A stretch of DNA of 56,244 nucleotides, taken from ZC4RG35 sp036375695 (GTDB lineage Bacteria; Actinomycetota; Acidimicrobiia; Spongiisociales; ZC4RG35). The stretch covers positions 1 to 56,244 of the forward strand of contig DASVBU010000038.1 of the NCBI GenBank assembly GCA_036375695.1, given 5' to 3'. A model generated the notes under the pieces. That model was given only the letters and a program-made list of their open reading frames with translations, was not told the origin of the DNA and made no database searches. The translations under genes and the position numbers were made by a program. This document shows, piece by piece, positions 7,972 to 17,402 of this stretch (within the stretch, counting starts at the first letter, position 1; each line of letters begins with the position of its first letter).

Positions 7972-8864
7972 CGACTCCTGGGGTGTGCTTGGACGTAGAT
8001 CTCCATCACGTGGGATCTGCTGACCCGCGTGTAGACCTGGGTGGTGCTGATCGTAGCGTGACCCAGCATCTCTTGGACGGTCCGGAGGTCGGCGCCGGCC
8101 TCGACCATGTGAGTGGCGGCCGAGTGCCGAAGGACGTGCGGTGACACTTTCTCCGACCGAATACCGGCCCGGATCGCATTCTTGCGCACCACGTCGAACG
8201 CGCCCTGACGGGTGAGCCGTCCCCCACGAAGGTTGAGGAACACCGGATCCCCCCTCACGGACCGTTTCACCAGTTCGAGACGGTCGGGCAGCCAGGCCCG
8301 GATGGCCTCCACTGCCTTCGAGCCTATCGGAACGAGGCGCTGCTTGGCCCCCTTGCCGGTGACGATGACGACCCCCTCGTCGAGGTCGAGATCCGGCAGG
8401 TCGAGGGCGACCGCCTCCGAGACCCTGGCCCCGGTGGCATAGAGGAACTCGAGCAGGGCAGCGTCTCTCCGGCCCCCCACGGTGGAGCGATCCGGAGCCT
8501 CGACGAGAGCGATCGCCTCGTCGATCTCCAGCGCCTTGGGGAACGGATCCGGTCTCCTGGGCCCGGTCACCAGCCGGGTCGGGTCGTCCTCACGCAGCCC
8601 CTCGGAGACCAGGAAGCGGTGGAGCCCCTTCACCGCCGACAGCTTCCTCTTGTGCGTCGAGTCGGCCAGTCCCCTCCGCACCAGCTCGGCCGAGAATCCG
8701 TCCACCTCTTCTGGCGTCGGCTCCCGTCCGCTCAGGTACTCCAGGTACTGGGACAGGTCCCGGCGATAGGCGGCGATGGTGTTCGGAGACAGACCCGCCT
8801 CCACCTTCAACGACGCCAGGTATTCCTCCACGGCGTCGCGTAGAGGCAGGGCGGAGGAGGTCAC
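7968..8864 (-). CDS. xerD: Tyrosine recombinase XerD
   Basis: A 298-residue recombinase from a GTG at 8864 that overlaps the ald stop (GTGA). This start gives the classic XerD length and numbering. The catalytic residues are R147 (TGARVSE), K171 (GKGAKQR), H243 and R246 (PHVLRHSAATH), H269 (LGHATISTT) and Y278 (QVYTRV). It resolves chromosome dimers at dif with XerC, in the divisome. No dif-like site was recognised in the window. Position next to the scpAB block fits a chromosome segregation cluster, as in mycobacteria. Confidence 0.96.
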   Translation of the reverse strand: MTSSALPLRDAVEEYLASLKVEAGLSPNTIAAYRRDLSQYLEYLSGREPTPEEVDGFSAELVRRGLADSTHKRKLSAVKGLHRFLVSEGLREDDPTRLVTGPRRPDPFPKALEIDEAIALVEAPDRSTVGGRRDAALLEFLYATGARVSEAVALDLPDLDLDEGVVIVTGKGAKQRLVPIGSKAVEAIRAWLPDRLELVKRSVRGDPVFLNLRGGRLTRQGAFDVVRKNAIRAGIRSEKVSPHVLRHSAATHMVEAGADLRTVQEMLGHATISTTQVYTRVSRSHVMEIYVQAHPRSR

Positions 8865-9982
8865 AACCGCGCCAGGGCCTCCTGCGGGGCCACGAACGGC
8901 TTGCCCAGGCTGGTGGCGACCGCCGGGTGGCAAACCGAGTCACCGACCACGTTGATCCCGTGGTTCAGCTCGGGGAGCGCCTCGACCGCGCCTTTGACTC
9001 CCTTGTCGGCGAGTGTCACCACGTATCGCATCGTGGCGTTGGTGAGCGCATAGGTCGACGTGTGGGGCACCGCACCCGGGATGTTCCCGACGGCGTAGTG
9101 GATCACCTCGTGAAGCGAGTAGGTGGGGTCGGTGTGCGTGGTCTCACGAGAGGTCTCGGAGCACCCGCCCTGGTCGATGGCGACGTCCACCAGAACCGAG
9201 CCCTGTCGCATCGCCCGGACCATGTCCTCCGTGACCAGTTTGGGCGCCGCCGCTCCTGGAACGAGGACGGTGCCGATGACGAGGTCGGCCGAGATCACCT
9301 GGTCCTCGATGTTGAGACGGTTGGAGTGCATCGTGAAGATCCGGCCGTGATAGGTCGACTCGATGTAGCGGAGCCGGTTGATGTCGGTGTCGAGGACCAC
9401 CACCTCCGCCTGCATCCCCATCGCCAGCACCGCGGCATTGGTGCCCGCCATCCCGCCCCCGATGACCACGACCTTGGCAGGCCGCACGCCCGGAACCCCA
9501 CCGAGGAGGATGCCCCTTCCGCCGTGTGCCCTCTCCAGGAGGTGGGAGCCCGCCTGGGCGGCCATGCGACCGGCGATCTCGGACATCGGCGCCAGGAGGG
9601 GCAGCGAGCGGTCGGGGAGCTGCACCGTCTCGTAGGCGATCCCGACGACACCCCGCTTCAACAGGCCCTCGGCCATCTCCGGATAGGCCGCCAGATGCAG
9701 ATACGTGAACAGGACCTGACCCTCGCGGAGCATCCCGACCTCGGACGCCTGGGGCTCCTTGACCTTGAGGATCATGTCCGCCGATCCGAACACCTCTTCG
9801 GGTGTGGGGACGATGGTCGCCCCTTGCTCGACGTACTCGTCGTCCCGAATGCTGGAGCCTTCGCCGGCACCCTTCTCGATGAGCACTTCATGTCCCCGCT
9901 CGGTCAGCTCCCTGACGCCCACGGGTGTGATGGCGACGCGATATTCCGCCGTTTTGATCTCGCGCGGGACACCGATGATCAA
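8861..9982 (-). CDS. ald: Alanine dehydrogenase
   Basis: A 373-residue NAD-dependent L-alanine dehydrogenase (pyruvate + NH3 to L-alanine). It begins with the family signature MIIGVPREIKTAEYRVAITP. Pyruvate/catalytic residues are K75 (KVKEPQ) and H96 (FTYLHLAAY). The Rossmann motif is VVIGGGMAGTNAA, and VDVAIDQGGCSET carries the active-site Asp. A good ribosome site (GGAGGG, about 9 nt) precedes the ATG. Together with xerD it sits between scpAB and pyrG, a place where mycobacteria carry other genes, so ald is a local addition. Confidence 0.96.
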   Translation of the reverse strand: MIIGVPREIKTAEYRVAITPVGVRELTERGHEVLIEKGAGEGSSIRDDEYVEQGATIVPTPEEVFGSADMILKVKEPQASEVGMLREGQVLFTYLHLAAYPEMAEGLLKRGVVGIAYETVQLPDRSLPLLAPMSEIAGRMAAQAGSHLLERAHGGRGILLGGVPGVRPAKVVVIGGGMAGTNAAVLAMGMQAEVVVLDTDINRLRYIESTYHGRIFTMHSNRLNIEDQVISADLVIGTVLVPGAAAPKLVTEDMVRAMRQGSVLVDVAIDQGGCSETSRETTHTDPTYSLHEVIHYAVGNIPGAVPHTSTYALTNATMRYVVTLADKGVKGAVEALPELNHGINVVGDSVCHPAVATSLGKPFVAPQEALARL

Positions 9983-10045
9983 TTGAATCCCTCCATTTGG
10001 CCGGAGGCTAGACCTTCGCGAAGGCTCATGACCGAGCCGCCGCGC

Positions 10046-11746
10046 TCAGGGCGCCTCCACCTCCAGATCGACGACGATCGTCTCCTCCTGGGCGTGGCGA
10101 CGCTGCAGCGCGGCACCGACGAGCCCGAGGAACAGCGGGTGGGGTGCGTCGGGTCGTGACCTGAACTCGGGATGTGCCTGGGTGGCGACGAAGTACGGGT
10201 GGTCGACCAGCTCGATGTACTCGACGAGGTTGTCGTCGGGTGAGAGCCCGGACAGCCGCATGCCATGCGCCTCGAGCTCGGTGCGGTAACGGTTGTTGAC
10301 TTCGAAACGATGCCGATGACGCTCGTAGACCAACTCCTCCCCGTACAGTGCCCGCACCTTGGAGCCTTCGGCGAGCTTGGCCGCATATAGGCCGAGACGC
10401 ATGGTCCCGCCCTTGTCCTCCACTCCCTCCTGGCTGGGCATGAGGTCGATCACGGGGTGTGGCGTCGACGGGTCGAACTCGGTGCTGTTCGCCTCCGGGT
10501 AGCCGAGGACGGACCGGGCGAACTCGATCACCGCGCATTGGAGGCCGAGGCAGAGGCCGAGCATCGGGATCTCGTTCTCCCGGGCATATCTGATGGCGGC
10601 GATCTTCCCCTCCACGCCCCGATACCCGAACCCGCCGGGGATCACGATGCCGTCGAGGTCCGCCAGATACGACTCGGCGAGTAGGCCGGTGACGTCCTCC
10701 GAGGTGATCCAGCGCACGTCCAGCTTGACGCCGTGGCCTGCGGCGGCATGACGGAGGGCTTCGTAGACCGACAGGTAGGCGTCCGGAAGCTCGACGTACT
10801 TGCCGACGATCCCGATCGTCACCTCCTCCGTGGCGGCTGCGGCCCGCTCCACCATCGACCGCCAGGTGTCCAGGTTGGGTGGCCCGGTCACCAGACCGAG
10901 ACGGTCACACACCACCTCGTCGAGACCGCCGTCGTGGAGTTGGAGCGGCACCTGGTATATGTCCGGCGCGTCCGGCGCCGAGATCACCGCCCGGGGCTCG
11001 ACGTCGCAGAAGAGACTGACCTTGCGCCGCACCGTCTCGTCGACCTCCCGATCGGACCGCACCACGATCACGTCCGGGTGGATGCCCTTGCTGCGCAACT
11101 CGGCCACCGAGTGCTGGGTGGGCTTGGTCTTCAACTCCTCCGACGCGGCCAGATAGGGCACCAGCGTGACATGGACGAACAGCACGTTGGCCCGACCCAC
11201 CTCGTTGCCGAACTGCCGGATCGCCTCCAGGAAGGGCAGGGATTCGATGTCACCGACGGTCCCGCCGACCTCGGTGATCACCACGTCGACCTCGGGGGTC
11301 CCCACCCGTCGAATGCGGTCCTTGATCTCGTTGGTGACATGGGGGATCACCTGGACCGTGTCGCCTAGGTAGTCGCCCCTGCGCTCCTTCTGGATCACCG
11401 ACAGGTAGACCGAGCCGGCGGTGACGTTGGAGGTGCGCCGCAGGTTCTCACCCGTGAAGCGTTCGTAGTGCCCGAGGTCGAGGTCGGTCTCGCCACCGTC
11501 GTCCGTGACGAACACCTCGCCGTGCTGGAACGGGTTCATCGTCCCGGGGTCGACGTTGATGTAAGGGTCGAGCTTCTGGTTGACCACCTTGAGGCCGCGG
11601 GACTTGAGCAGCCGTCCGAGCGATGCGGCGGTGATCCCTTTCCCGAGACTGGACACGACCCCGCCCGTGACGAAGATGTACTTCGGTTGGGGGGTGGGAG
11701 ACGGGCTTTCCGAGACGGATCTGGTGGTCTCGAGGGGCCCGTTCAT
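10046..11746 (-). CDS. pyrG: CTP synthase
   Basis: A 566-residue CTP synthase making CTP from UTP, ATP and glutamine. The N-terminal synthetase domain starts at KYIFVTGGVVSSLGKG (P-loop), followed by LDPYINVDPGTMNPFQHGE. The C-terminal class I glutaminase has the oxyanion GGFGYRG, nucleophile Cys in LGLCLGLQCAV and the His-Glu pair in ATQAHPEFRSRP. The start is ATG 11746 (MNGPLETTRS); ATG 11770 with a GGGGA site is an alternative adding 8 residues. It lies 58 nt downstream of recN in the mycobacterial-type order nadK-recN-pyrG. Confidence 0.96.
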   Translation of the reverse strand: MNGPLETTRSVSESPSPTPQPKYIFVTGGVVSSLGKGITAASLGRLLKSRGLKVVNQKLDPYINVDPGTMNPFQHGEVFVTDDGGETDLDLGHYERFTGENLRRTSNVTAGSVYLSVIQKERRGDYLGDTVQVIPHVTNEIKDRIRRVGTPEVDVVITEVGGTVGDIESLPFLEAIRQFGNEVGRANVLFVHVTLVPYLAASEELKTKPTQHSVAELRSKGIHPDVIVVRSDREVDETVRRKVSLFCDVEPRAVISAPDAPDIYQVPLQLHDGGLDEVVCDRLGLVTGPPNLDTWRSMVERAAAATEEVTIGIVGKYVELPDAYLSVYEALRHAAAGHGVKLDVRWITSEDVTGLLAESYLADLDGIVIPGGFGYRGVEGKIAAIRYARENEIPMLGLCLGLQCAVIEFARSVLGYPEANSTEFDPSTPHPVIDLMPSQEGVEDKGGTMRLGLYAAKLAEGSKVRALYGEELVYERHRHRFEVNNRYRTELEAHGMRLSGLSPDDNLVEYIELVDHPYFVATQAHPEFRSRPDAPHPLFLGLVGAALQRRHAQEETIVVDLEVEAP

Positions 11747-11804
11747 GACGGGATTCCACAGTAGCACCATCCACGGCGAATCCCCGGCACTTCGAACCGG
11801 TTGC

Positions 11805-13403
11805 TCAACCGACGCTCGCTGCGAGTTCGAGGAGCTCCTTGGCTGCCACCTGTCCCGCCTCGCTCTCGGGCAGGCCGGCCAGCATCCTCGTGATCTCACG
11901 GACCCGGTCGTCACCCTCGGCACGCACGACGTGGGCGCGGCCTTCGTCCCTCGTGACCACGAAATGGCTCCGGGCGAAGGCGGCCACCTGTGGCAGGTGG
12001 GTGACGCAGATCACCTGGGCGTGCTCGGCGAGATCGGCCAGCTTGCGGCCAAGGGCCAGCGCCGTGACGCCACCGACACCGGTGTCCACTTCGTCGAAGA
12101 CCAGGGTCTCACCTGCCTCGCTGCGCGCGGCGAGACGGATCGCCAGCACCAGGCGCGAAAGCTCGCCGCCGGAGGCACCGGAGCCGACGGGAGCCGGCTC
12201 GAGACGGGGATCCGAGGAGAACCAGGCCTCGACGCGGTCGGCGCCGGATGGCCCCGGAGCCACCGGCTCGATCCGCATCTCCAGGCGGGGCTTTCCCATC
12301 CCCAGGTCGGCCAGATGTTCCATCGCACGCTTGGTGAGCTCGGACGCAGCCTGCTTCCGGGCGGTGGTGAGCTCGGCTGCTGCCCTCTGGACGTCGGCGC
12401 GTGCGGTCCTGAGACGCTCCTCCATCTGGTCGGCCGCGCCCAGCGTTTCCTCGATCTCGGCGGCTCGCCGCGCAGCCCGGCGACCGAACTCGATGACCTC
12501 CGCCAGGGTCGGGCCGTATTTGCGCTTCAGATCGCCGAGGGTGGTGAGACGCGTCTCGATCTCCTCGAGGCGGCCCTCGTCCCGATCCAGGCCCTCGGCC
12601 GTGGCGATCGCCTCCCGGGCGAGATCCGAGAGCTGCTCCATGAGGAGCTCCGAGGCGGTTGCCATCTCTCCGGAGGAAGGGTCGAGATCGGCCACCTTGC
12701 GCAGGCGGGCGACCGTCTCCCCGCCCAACTCGGACATCTGCTCGAGGAGACGGGCTGCATCGGCCAGGTTGAGGGTCAGCTCCTCGATGTTGCGCAGCCG
12801 GGACGCCTCCACCTCGAGTGCCGCGTCTTCACCCTCCATCGGCGCATGTCTCGAGATCTCCTCGGACTGGAACGCCACCAGGTCGAGCTCGCGGCGGAGC
12901 GCCATCCCGTCCCCACCCAGAGCCGCGGCCGCGGCCTCGACCTGCCGCAGCCGGTCCCAGGCCTCCTGGTAACGCTCGAACGCGGGCTCGATCAGCCTGG
13001 GTGCCGACGAGTCGACGAGCCCGAGCACCGTCGCCGGGCGCCGGATGGCCAATTGGTCGTGTTGACCGACTATCTCGACCAGCATTCCCACCTTCTCGGC
13101 GAGAGTCGCGGCGGAGACCAGGACCCCATCGGCGTAGGCCCGGCTCTTTCCACCGGCCGGGACGGTGCGGACCACCGCGATCTCCTCGTCGCCGCTCCCG
13201 AAAAGCCCCTCGACCCGGGCCTCACCCTCGCCACCCCCGACCAGCGAACCGTCCGCCCTGTCGCCGAGGAGGAGGCGGAGACCACCCAGGAGCAGGGTCT
13301 TCCCGGTGCCGGTCTCCCCCGTGATCACATTGAGACCCGGTGAGAAGTCGAGCGCGGTGTCTGCGATGACGCCGAGATTGACGACCCGCAGGTGATGCAG
13401 CAT
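11805..13403 (-). CDS. recN: DNA repair protein RecN
   Basis: A 532-residue SMC-like ATPase of double-strand break repair. The N terminus MLHHLRVVNLGVIADTALDF leads to Walker A GETGTGKTLLLGG. A long central coiled coil (residues ~150-370, Glu/Arg/Ala-rich) follows. The C-terminal half carries the signature SGGELSRLVLAIRL, Walker B TLVFDEVDTGVGG and ICVTHLPQVAAFA. Length is normal for actinobacterial RecN. Its ATG overlaps the nadK stop as TGATG. Confidence 0.96.
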   Translation of the reverse strand: MLHHLRVVNLGVIADTALDFSPGLNVITGETGTGKTLLLGGLRLLLGDRADGSLVGGGEGEARVEGLFGSGDEEIAVVRTVPAGGKSRAYADGVLVSAATLAEKVGMLVEIVGQHDQLAIRRPATVLGLVDSSAPRLIEPAFERYQEAWDRLRQVEAAAAALGGDGMALRRELDLVAFQSEEISRHAPMEGEDAALEVEASRLRNIEELTLNLADAARLLEQMSELGGETVARLRKVADLDPSSGEMATASELLMEQLSDLAREAIATAEGLDRDEGRLEEIETRLTTLGDLKRKYGPTLAEVIEFGRRAARRAAEIEETLGAADQMEERLRTARADVQRAAAELTTARKQAASELTKRAMEHLADLGMGKPRLEMRIEPVAPGPSGADRVEAWFSSDPRLEPAPVGSGASGGELSRLVLAIRLAARSEAGETLVFDEVDTGVGGVTALALGRKLADLAEHAQVICVTHLPQVAAFARSHFVVTRDEGRAHVVRAEGDDRVREITRMLAGLPESEAGQVAAKELLELAASVG

Positions 13404-14209
13404 CAGCCCAGCCCGAACTTGTCGCGGACCACACCGGTGAAGCCCCCGGGCCGGAGCACGACGAACTTGAGTCTCCGCTCCCCCGCCCGCACCGTGAGAC
13501 GCTGCCCCTCGCGGAGCTCACCGAGACCATCCTTGTCGACATTGACCCGGACGCTCCGATCGGAGACCACCTCGATGTCGATCACGGTGTCCTCGGGCAG
13601 CACCAGTGCGCGGTCAAAGAGCGAGTGCGCCGCCACCGGCGTCATGACCAGGGCGCGGAGCCGCGGATCGACGAGTGGGCCGCCGGCGGAGAAAGAGTAG
13701 GCCGTCGAGCCGGTGGGCGAGGCGAGGATGAGGCCATCTGCCCGGTACGTGACGAAGGGATCGCCGTCGATGGTCACCCGGAGGACCACGAGCCGGGTGG
13801 TGTCCACCTTCTCCACGACGACGTCGTTGACCGCGGTGCGCTCCCTCCCGTCGAGGGAGGCGTCGACGGTCATCCGCTCCTCCACCGCGTAATCGCCCGC
13901 CAGGAGCCGATCGACGACGGCTTCGGCCTCATCGGCCTCGGCATGCGCCAGGAAGCCCATCGTCCCCAGGTTGAACCCGACCACCGGCACGCCGGCGCCG
14001 AGAGCCAGGTGGGCGGCGGCGAGCATGGTCCCGTCGCCGCCGACCGATATCACCATGTCGGACTTGTCCGGGTCGTCAACCACTTCCCCGCCCCCGGTAT
14101 CGATCAGGGTCCCGAGGTGCTCGGCGAACTCGTCGGTGCGGGCATGGCCGGGCCGGGTCTGGATGAAGAACATCATGGGCTCGGCCTCGTCTGGGTCCCG
14201 GTCTGTCAC
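13403..14209 (-). CDS. nadK: NAD kinase
   Basis: A 268-residue ATP-NAD kinase making NADP. Key motifs are SVGGDGTMLAAAHLAL (GGDG catalytic/nucleotide motif), VVGFNLGTMGFLAHAE, VNDVVVEK and LASPTGSTAYSFSAGGPLVDP. The start is taken at GTG 14209, which overlaps the upstream cyclase stop as GTGA. ATG 14176 (MMFFIQTRPGHART), preceded by GAGG, is an alternative closer to the family's usual N terminus. The nadK-recN pairing is widely conserved. Confidence 0.95.
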   Translation of the reverse strand: MTDRDPDEAEPMMFFIQTRPGHARTDEFAEHLGTLIDTGGGEVVDDPDKSDMVISVGGDGTMLAAAHLALGAGVPVVGFNLGTMGFLAHAEADEAEAVVDRLLAGDYAVEERMTVDASLDGRERTAVNDVVVEKVDTTRLVVLRVTIDGDPFVTYRADGLILASPTGSTAYSFSAGGPLVDPRLRALVMTPVAAHSLFDRALVLPEDTVIDIEVVSDRSVRVNVDKDGLGELREGQRLTVRAGERRLKFVVLRPGGFTGVVRDKFGLG

Positions 14210-17200
14210 CGATCCCCCAAGGTACTCGACACCGGTGACCGACCCGTGGCGGCGTCGACGAGATCCAGGGCGTCCTCCCAGGTCATCGTGGCGGCATCCT
14301 TCATCGCCTGGTCCCAGCCTTCTCCGAGCGCCTTCTTCGCCGTCTCTCGAGCCTCGGCATATCCCACCTCGTCCGGTGGCGGCCACTCGGTGAGACCGTC
14401 CCTTTGCGCCGTGCGCTCCGCGATCGCATAGAGGCGGGCCGCGGCGCCGGGCTCGCCCCGGGCGACCAGGAGGCCGGCCAGCGCCACGGCAGCGATGGCG
14501 GCTCCCCGCCCGTCCACTGCATCGATACACAGCTCCAGGCTCTCCCGCAAGGGGGCCGGTGCCCGGAAGTCCTCGCCGACTCGTTGGGCGGTCTTGCCCA
14601 TGTGATACAGGTACTCGGCGAGGGCCGCCTTCGCGCCGACGTGGCCTTCGGTCTCGCCGGCCCGACGGCGGTTGTATCCGACCACCTGGATCAGGCTCTC
14701 CGTCGAGGGGTTGCCCTGGATCATCGTCTTCAGTTCGAACAAGTTCGAGGTGGCCTCCTCGCTGAGCCCGAACCCCTCGAGGACGCCGTGGAACAGGGTC
14801 AGGGCACGTTCGTGATCACCGGACAGCCACGCCATGGCGCCGATCCCGGCGTCGGCGTGGGCGACCCCGAGATGATCTCCGGCGTGGAGGAGCAGGTCGC
14901 GGCCCCTGGCGTAGTACTCGGTTGCCGAGCCGTAGTCGCCCTGGTCTCGAGCCAGGGCGCCGAGCCGGAGGAACGACCAGCCCGTGTCGATGTCCCCGCC
15001 CATCGCCGAGATGACCGTGTGGCTCCGCTGCAGCTGAGCGTGGGCCTGCTCCAGGTCTCCCACACAGCGATGGATGGTGCCCCGGACGGCCAGGCTCCAC
15101 GCCTCGGTCCATCGGTCTCCCGCCTCGCGGGCCAACTCCTCGGCCTCCTCCCCGAGACGGTGTGCCAGTTCGTGGTCGTCACGGAACCAGGCCACGACCG
15201 AGAGGTGATAGGTGTCGCGGGCGATGCCACCGGTGCTGCCGAGCTCCCTTTGCAGCAGCAAGGCCTCGGTGAAGGCCTGCTCGGCCCGGTCGAATTCGAG
15301 CCGCATGCTCGACAAGAGCCCGATCCCCTCATGGACTCGGGTCATGACCATCGGGTCTTCGGAGCCCGTTTCGAGACCCCGGCTCAGCCAGTGCCACGCC
15401 TCGGGGACGTCACGGCGGATGACCCAGTACCAGCGAAGATGCCCGGCGATGCGGAGCACGTCCTCTCCCCTGCCGTGTTCGTCGAGCCAGGTCAGGGCCG
15501 CCCTCAGGTTGTATCGCTCGGCATCGAGCTGGGCCAGCCGCTGCTCCTGGTGGTTGCCGAGAGGGTCCGGGCCCTGGGCCACGGCGAGGAAGTACCCGGC
15601 GTGGCGCTCCCGCAGCCGGGCGGCATCCTCGGCGGCGGCCAGCCTCATCCGTGCGTACTGGGCTATCGGCTCGAGCATCCGATAACGGGCTGTCGTGTCG
15701 TCGACCGGTGTCACCAGCGACGTCTCGATGAGGCGGCCGAGCAGCTCGAGCACGTCGTCCGCAGGGACCCAGTCATCGGAGCACACCGCCTCGGCGGCGT
15801 CGATGGTGAAACCGCCGGCGAACACCGAGAGACGGTTGAAGAGGGTCTGTGCGTCGGGCCCCAGCGAGTGATAGCTCCAGTCGAGGGTGGCCTCCAGCGT
15901 CTGTTGGTGCGGGATCGGCGTGCGAGGACGGGACCCGAGCACCGAGAACTGGCGGTCGAGCCGTTCCAGCAACTGCTCCGGAGTCATCATGCTGAGCCGG
16001 GCGGCGGCCAGCTCGATGGCCAGAGGGATCCCGTCGAGACGCCTGCAGATCTCGGCCACGACGGGGGCCACGGCCTCGTCGAGCTCGAACCCGGGGGCCA
16101 CCGCCTGGGCGCGCTCCAGGAAGAGGGCGACCGCGTCGTGCTCGGCCACGGCCAACGGCGTGCGCGCCCCCTCCGGTGGCACCGGAAGGGGCTCCAGTGA
16201 GACCAGACGCTCGCCTCTCATTCCCAGCCATTCCCGACTCGTGACCAGGATCCTCACGGCGATGGTGTTCTGGAGGAGATGGTCGGCCACCTCCGCCACC
16301 TCCTCCAGGAGGTGCTCGCATCCGTCCAACACGATCAGGGTCCTGGCCCGCGCCAGCCGCGAGGCGATCGTGACCAGGGTGGGCGTCCCCTGGGTCTCGG
16401 TGATGTGCATGTGTCGGGCGATGGTGTCGGCGAGCAATCCCGGCTCGGTGAGACGCGCCACTTCCACCAGCCAGATCCCGTCGGGGTAGGCGGTGAGCAC
16501 CTCGGAGGCGACGCCCAGGGCAAGGGTCGTCTTGCCCACGCCTGCCGTGCCGGTGAGGGTGACGAGACGGGACTCCTGCAGGGCCCGGATCAGGTCGTCC
16601 CGCTCCCGGTGCCGCCCGACGAGAGGCGGGGTGGTCGCCGGGAGGTTGCCCTTGCTGGTGGTGAGCGTCCGGACCGGGGGGAAGCTCGTCTGGAGGCCTT
16701 CGATGGAGATCTGATGGAGACGCTGGTCCGTCTCGATGTCCTTGAGGCGGTGCACGCCGAGGTCCTCGAGCCGGGCACCCTCCGGAAGGCTGTGCTCCAC
16801 GAGCCGGGCGGTGAGGTCGGAGAGGACCACCTGCCCGCCGTGCCCGGCGTCTCCGATCCGGGACGCCAGATGGACATCCAAGCCGACGTAGTCGGCCCCA
16901 CCGAGGACGGCCTCACCGGTGTGGACACCGATCCTGACGCGGATCGGCCAGGCGGTATCCCACTCCTCGGCCGCCATCGTCTTCTGGATGTCGATGGCGG
17001 CAGTCACCGCGGCCACTGCGGAGCGGAATACGGCGAAGAACCCGTCTGCCTCGTTCTTGACCACGAAACCGTCGTGATCCTCGATCACCTGCCTGATCAA
17101 TCGGGCGTGGCGATCGAGTGCGGCGGCGAATGACGGGCCCGTCGCCTGGAGGAGGCGCCCCGAGCTTTCGATGTCGCTGAACAGGAAGGTGAGGGTTCCC

Positions 17201-17223
17201 GTGGGGAGGTCGGTGCGGTTCAT
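14206..17223 (-). CDS. Class III nucleotidyl cyclase domain fused to AAA/NB-ARC-type ATPase and TPR-like repeats
   Basis: A 1005-residue cytoplasmic protein. Residues ~9-170 form a class III cyclase domain with metal-binding D17 (LFSDIESS) and D60 (KNEADGFFAVF), and IGVHTGEAVLGGADYVGLDVHL (shown as IGVHTGEAVLGG at 98-109). The usual Asn of the VNxxxR motif is His118 (DVHLASR, R122 kept). Residues ~200-520 are an STAND ATPase with Walker A GTAGVGKTT at 225-233 and LIVLDGCEH Walker B. The rest is alpha-helical TPR-like repeats. Such proteins often end in a LuxR HTH; none is seen here. The signal and product are unknown and cyclase activity is uncertain. It occupies the tlyA position between the Rv1693-like gene and nadK. 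Confidence 0.88.
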   Translation of the reverse strand: MNRTDLPTGTLTFLFSDIESSGRLLQATGPSFAAALDRHARLIRQVIEDHDGFVVKNEADGFFAVFRSAVAAVTAAIDIQKTMAAEEWDTAWPIRVRIGVHTGEAVLGGADYVGLDVHLASRIGDAGHGGQVVLSDLTARLVEHSLPEGARLEDLGVHRLKDIETDQRLHQISIEGLQTSFPPVRTLTTSKGNLPATTPPLVGRHRERDDLIRALQESRLVTLTGTAGVGKTTLALGVASEVLTAYPDGIWLVEVARLTEPGLLADTIARHMHITETQGTPTLVTIASRLARARTLIVLDGCEHLLEEVAEVADHLLQNTIAVRILVTSREWLGMRGERLVSLEPLPVPPEGARTPLAVAEHDAVALFLERAQAVAPGFELDEAVAPVVAEICRRLDGIPLAIELAAARLSMMTPEQLLERLDRQFSVLGSRPRTPIPHQQTLEATLDWSYHSLGPDAQTLFNRLSVFAGGFTIDAAEAVCSDDWVPADDVLELLGRLIETSLVTPVDDTTARYRMLEPIAQYARMRLAAAEDAARLRERHAGYFLAVAQGPDPLGNHQEQRLAQLDAERYNLRAALTWLDEHGRGEDVLRIAGHLRWYWVIRRDVPEAWHWLSRGLETGSEDPMVMTRVHEGIGLLSSMRLEFDRAEQAFTEALLLQRELGSTGGIARDTYHLSVVAWFRDDHELAHRLGEEAEELAREAGDRWTEAWSLAVRGTIHRCVGDLEQAHAQLQRSHTVISAMGGDIDTGWSFLRLGALARDQGDYGSATEYYARGRDLLLHAGDHLGVAHADAGIGAMAWLSGDHERALTLFHGVLEGFGLSEEATSNLFELKTMIQGNPSTESLIQVVGYNRRRAGETEGHVGAKAALAEYLYHMGKTAQRVGEDFRAPAPLRESLELCIDAVDGRGAAIAAVALAGLLVARGEPGAAARLYAIAERTAQRDGLTEWPPPDEVGYAEARETAKKALGEGWDQAMKDAATMTWEDALDLVDAATGRSPVSSTLGDR

Positions 17224-17251
17224 GTGGTGACCAGCGGGACGTGACGCGGGG

Positions 17252-17395
17252 TCACTCGGCCCCGAGCCCGTCGAGGATCCGACCGAGTATCTCGGCGAGC
17301 CGGGCAGCAGGCTCGGGGACCTGAGTCGGGTCGAGCGATTCGATCTGGGCGACCAGCGACTCCAGCTCCTCCACGGTCTCGGGAGTCAGTTCCAT
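17252..17395 (-). CDS. 47-residue acidic protein, Rv1693-like by position
   Basis: A complete short frame with ATG at 17395 and TGA at 17252: MELTPETVEELESLVAQIES and a second helix PAARLAEILGRILDGLGAE. It is acidic and predicted to form two amphipathic helices. It begins 8 nt after the HAD-phosphatase stop in the same direction. In M. tuberculosis a similarly tiny conserved gene (Rv1693) lies between the HAD phosphatase Rv1692 and tlyA, so conserved position supports it as real. Function is unknown. Confidence rests on codon pattern, spacing and synteny rather than on a recognised family. Confidence 0.66.
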   Translation of the reverse strand: MELTPETVEELESLVAQIESLDPTQVPEPAARLAEILGRILDGLGAE

Positions 17396-17402
17396 GCCCG
17401 GA

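Noticed and set aside
14210..14530. Extension of nadK up to 14530 inside the cyclase gene.
   Set aside because: It would overlap the cyclase C terminus by about 320 nt; GTG 14209 at the stop codon overlap or ATG 14176 is more credible.
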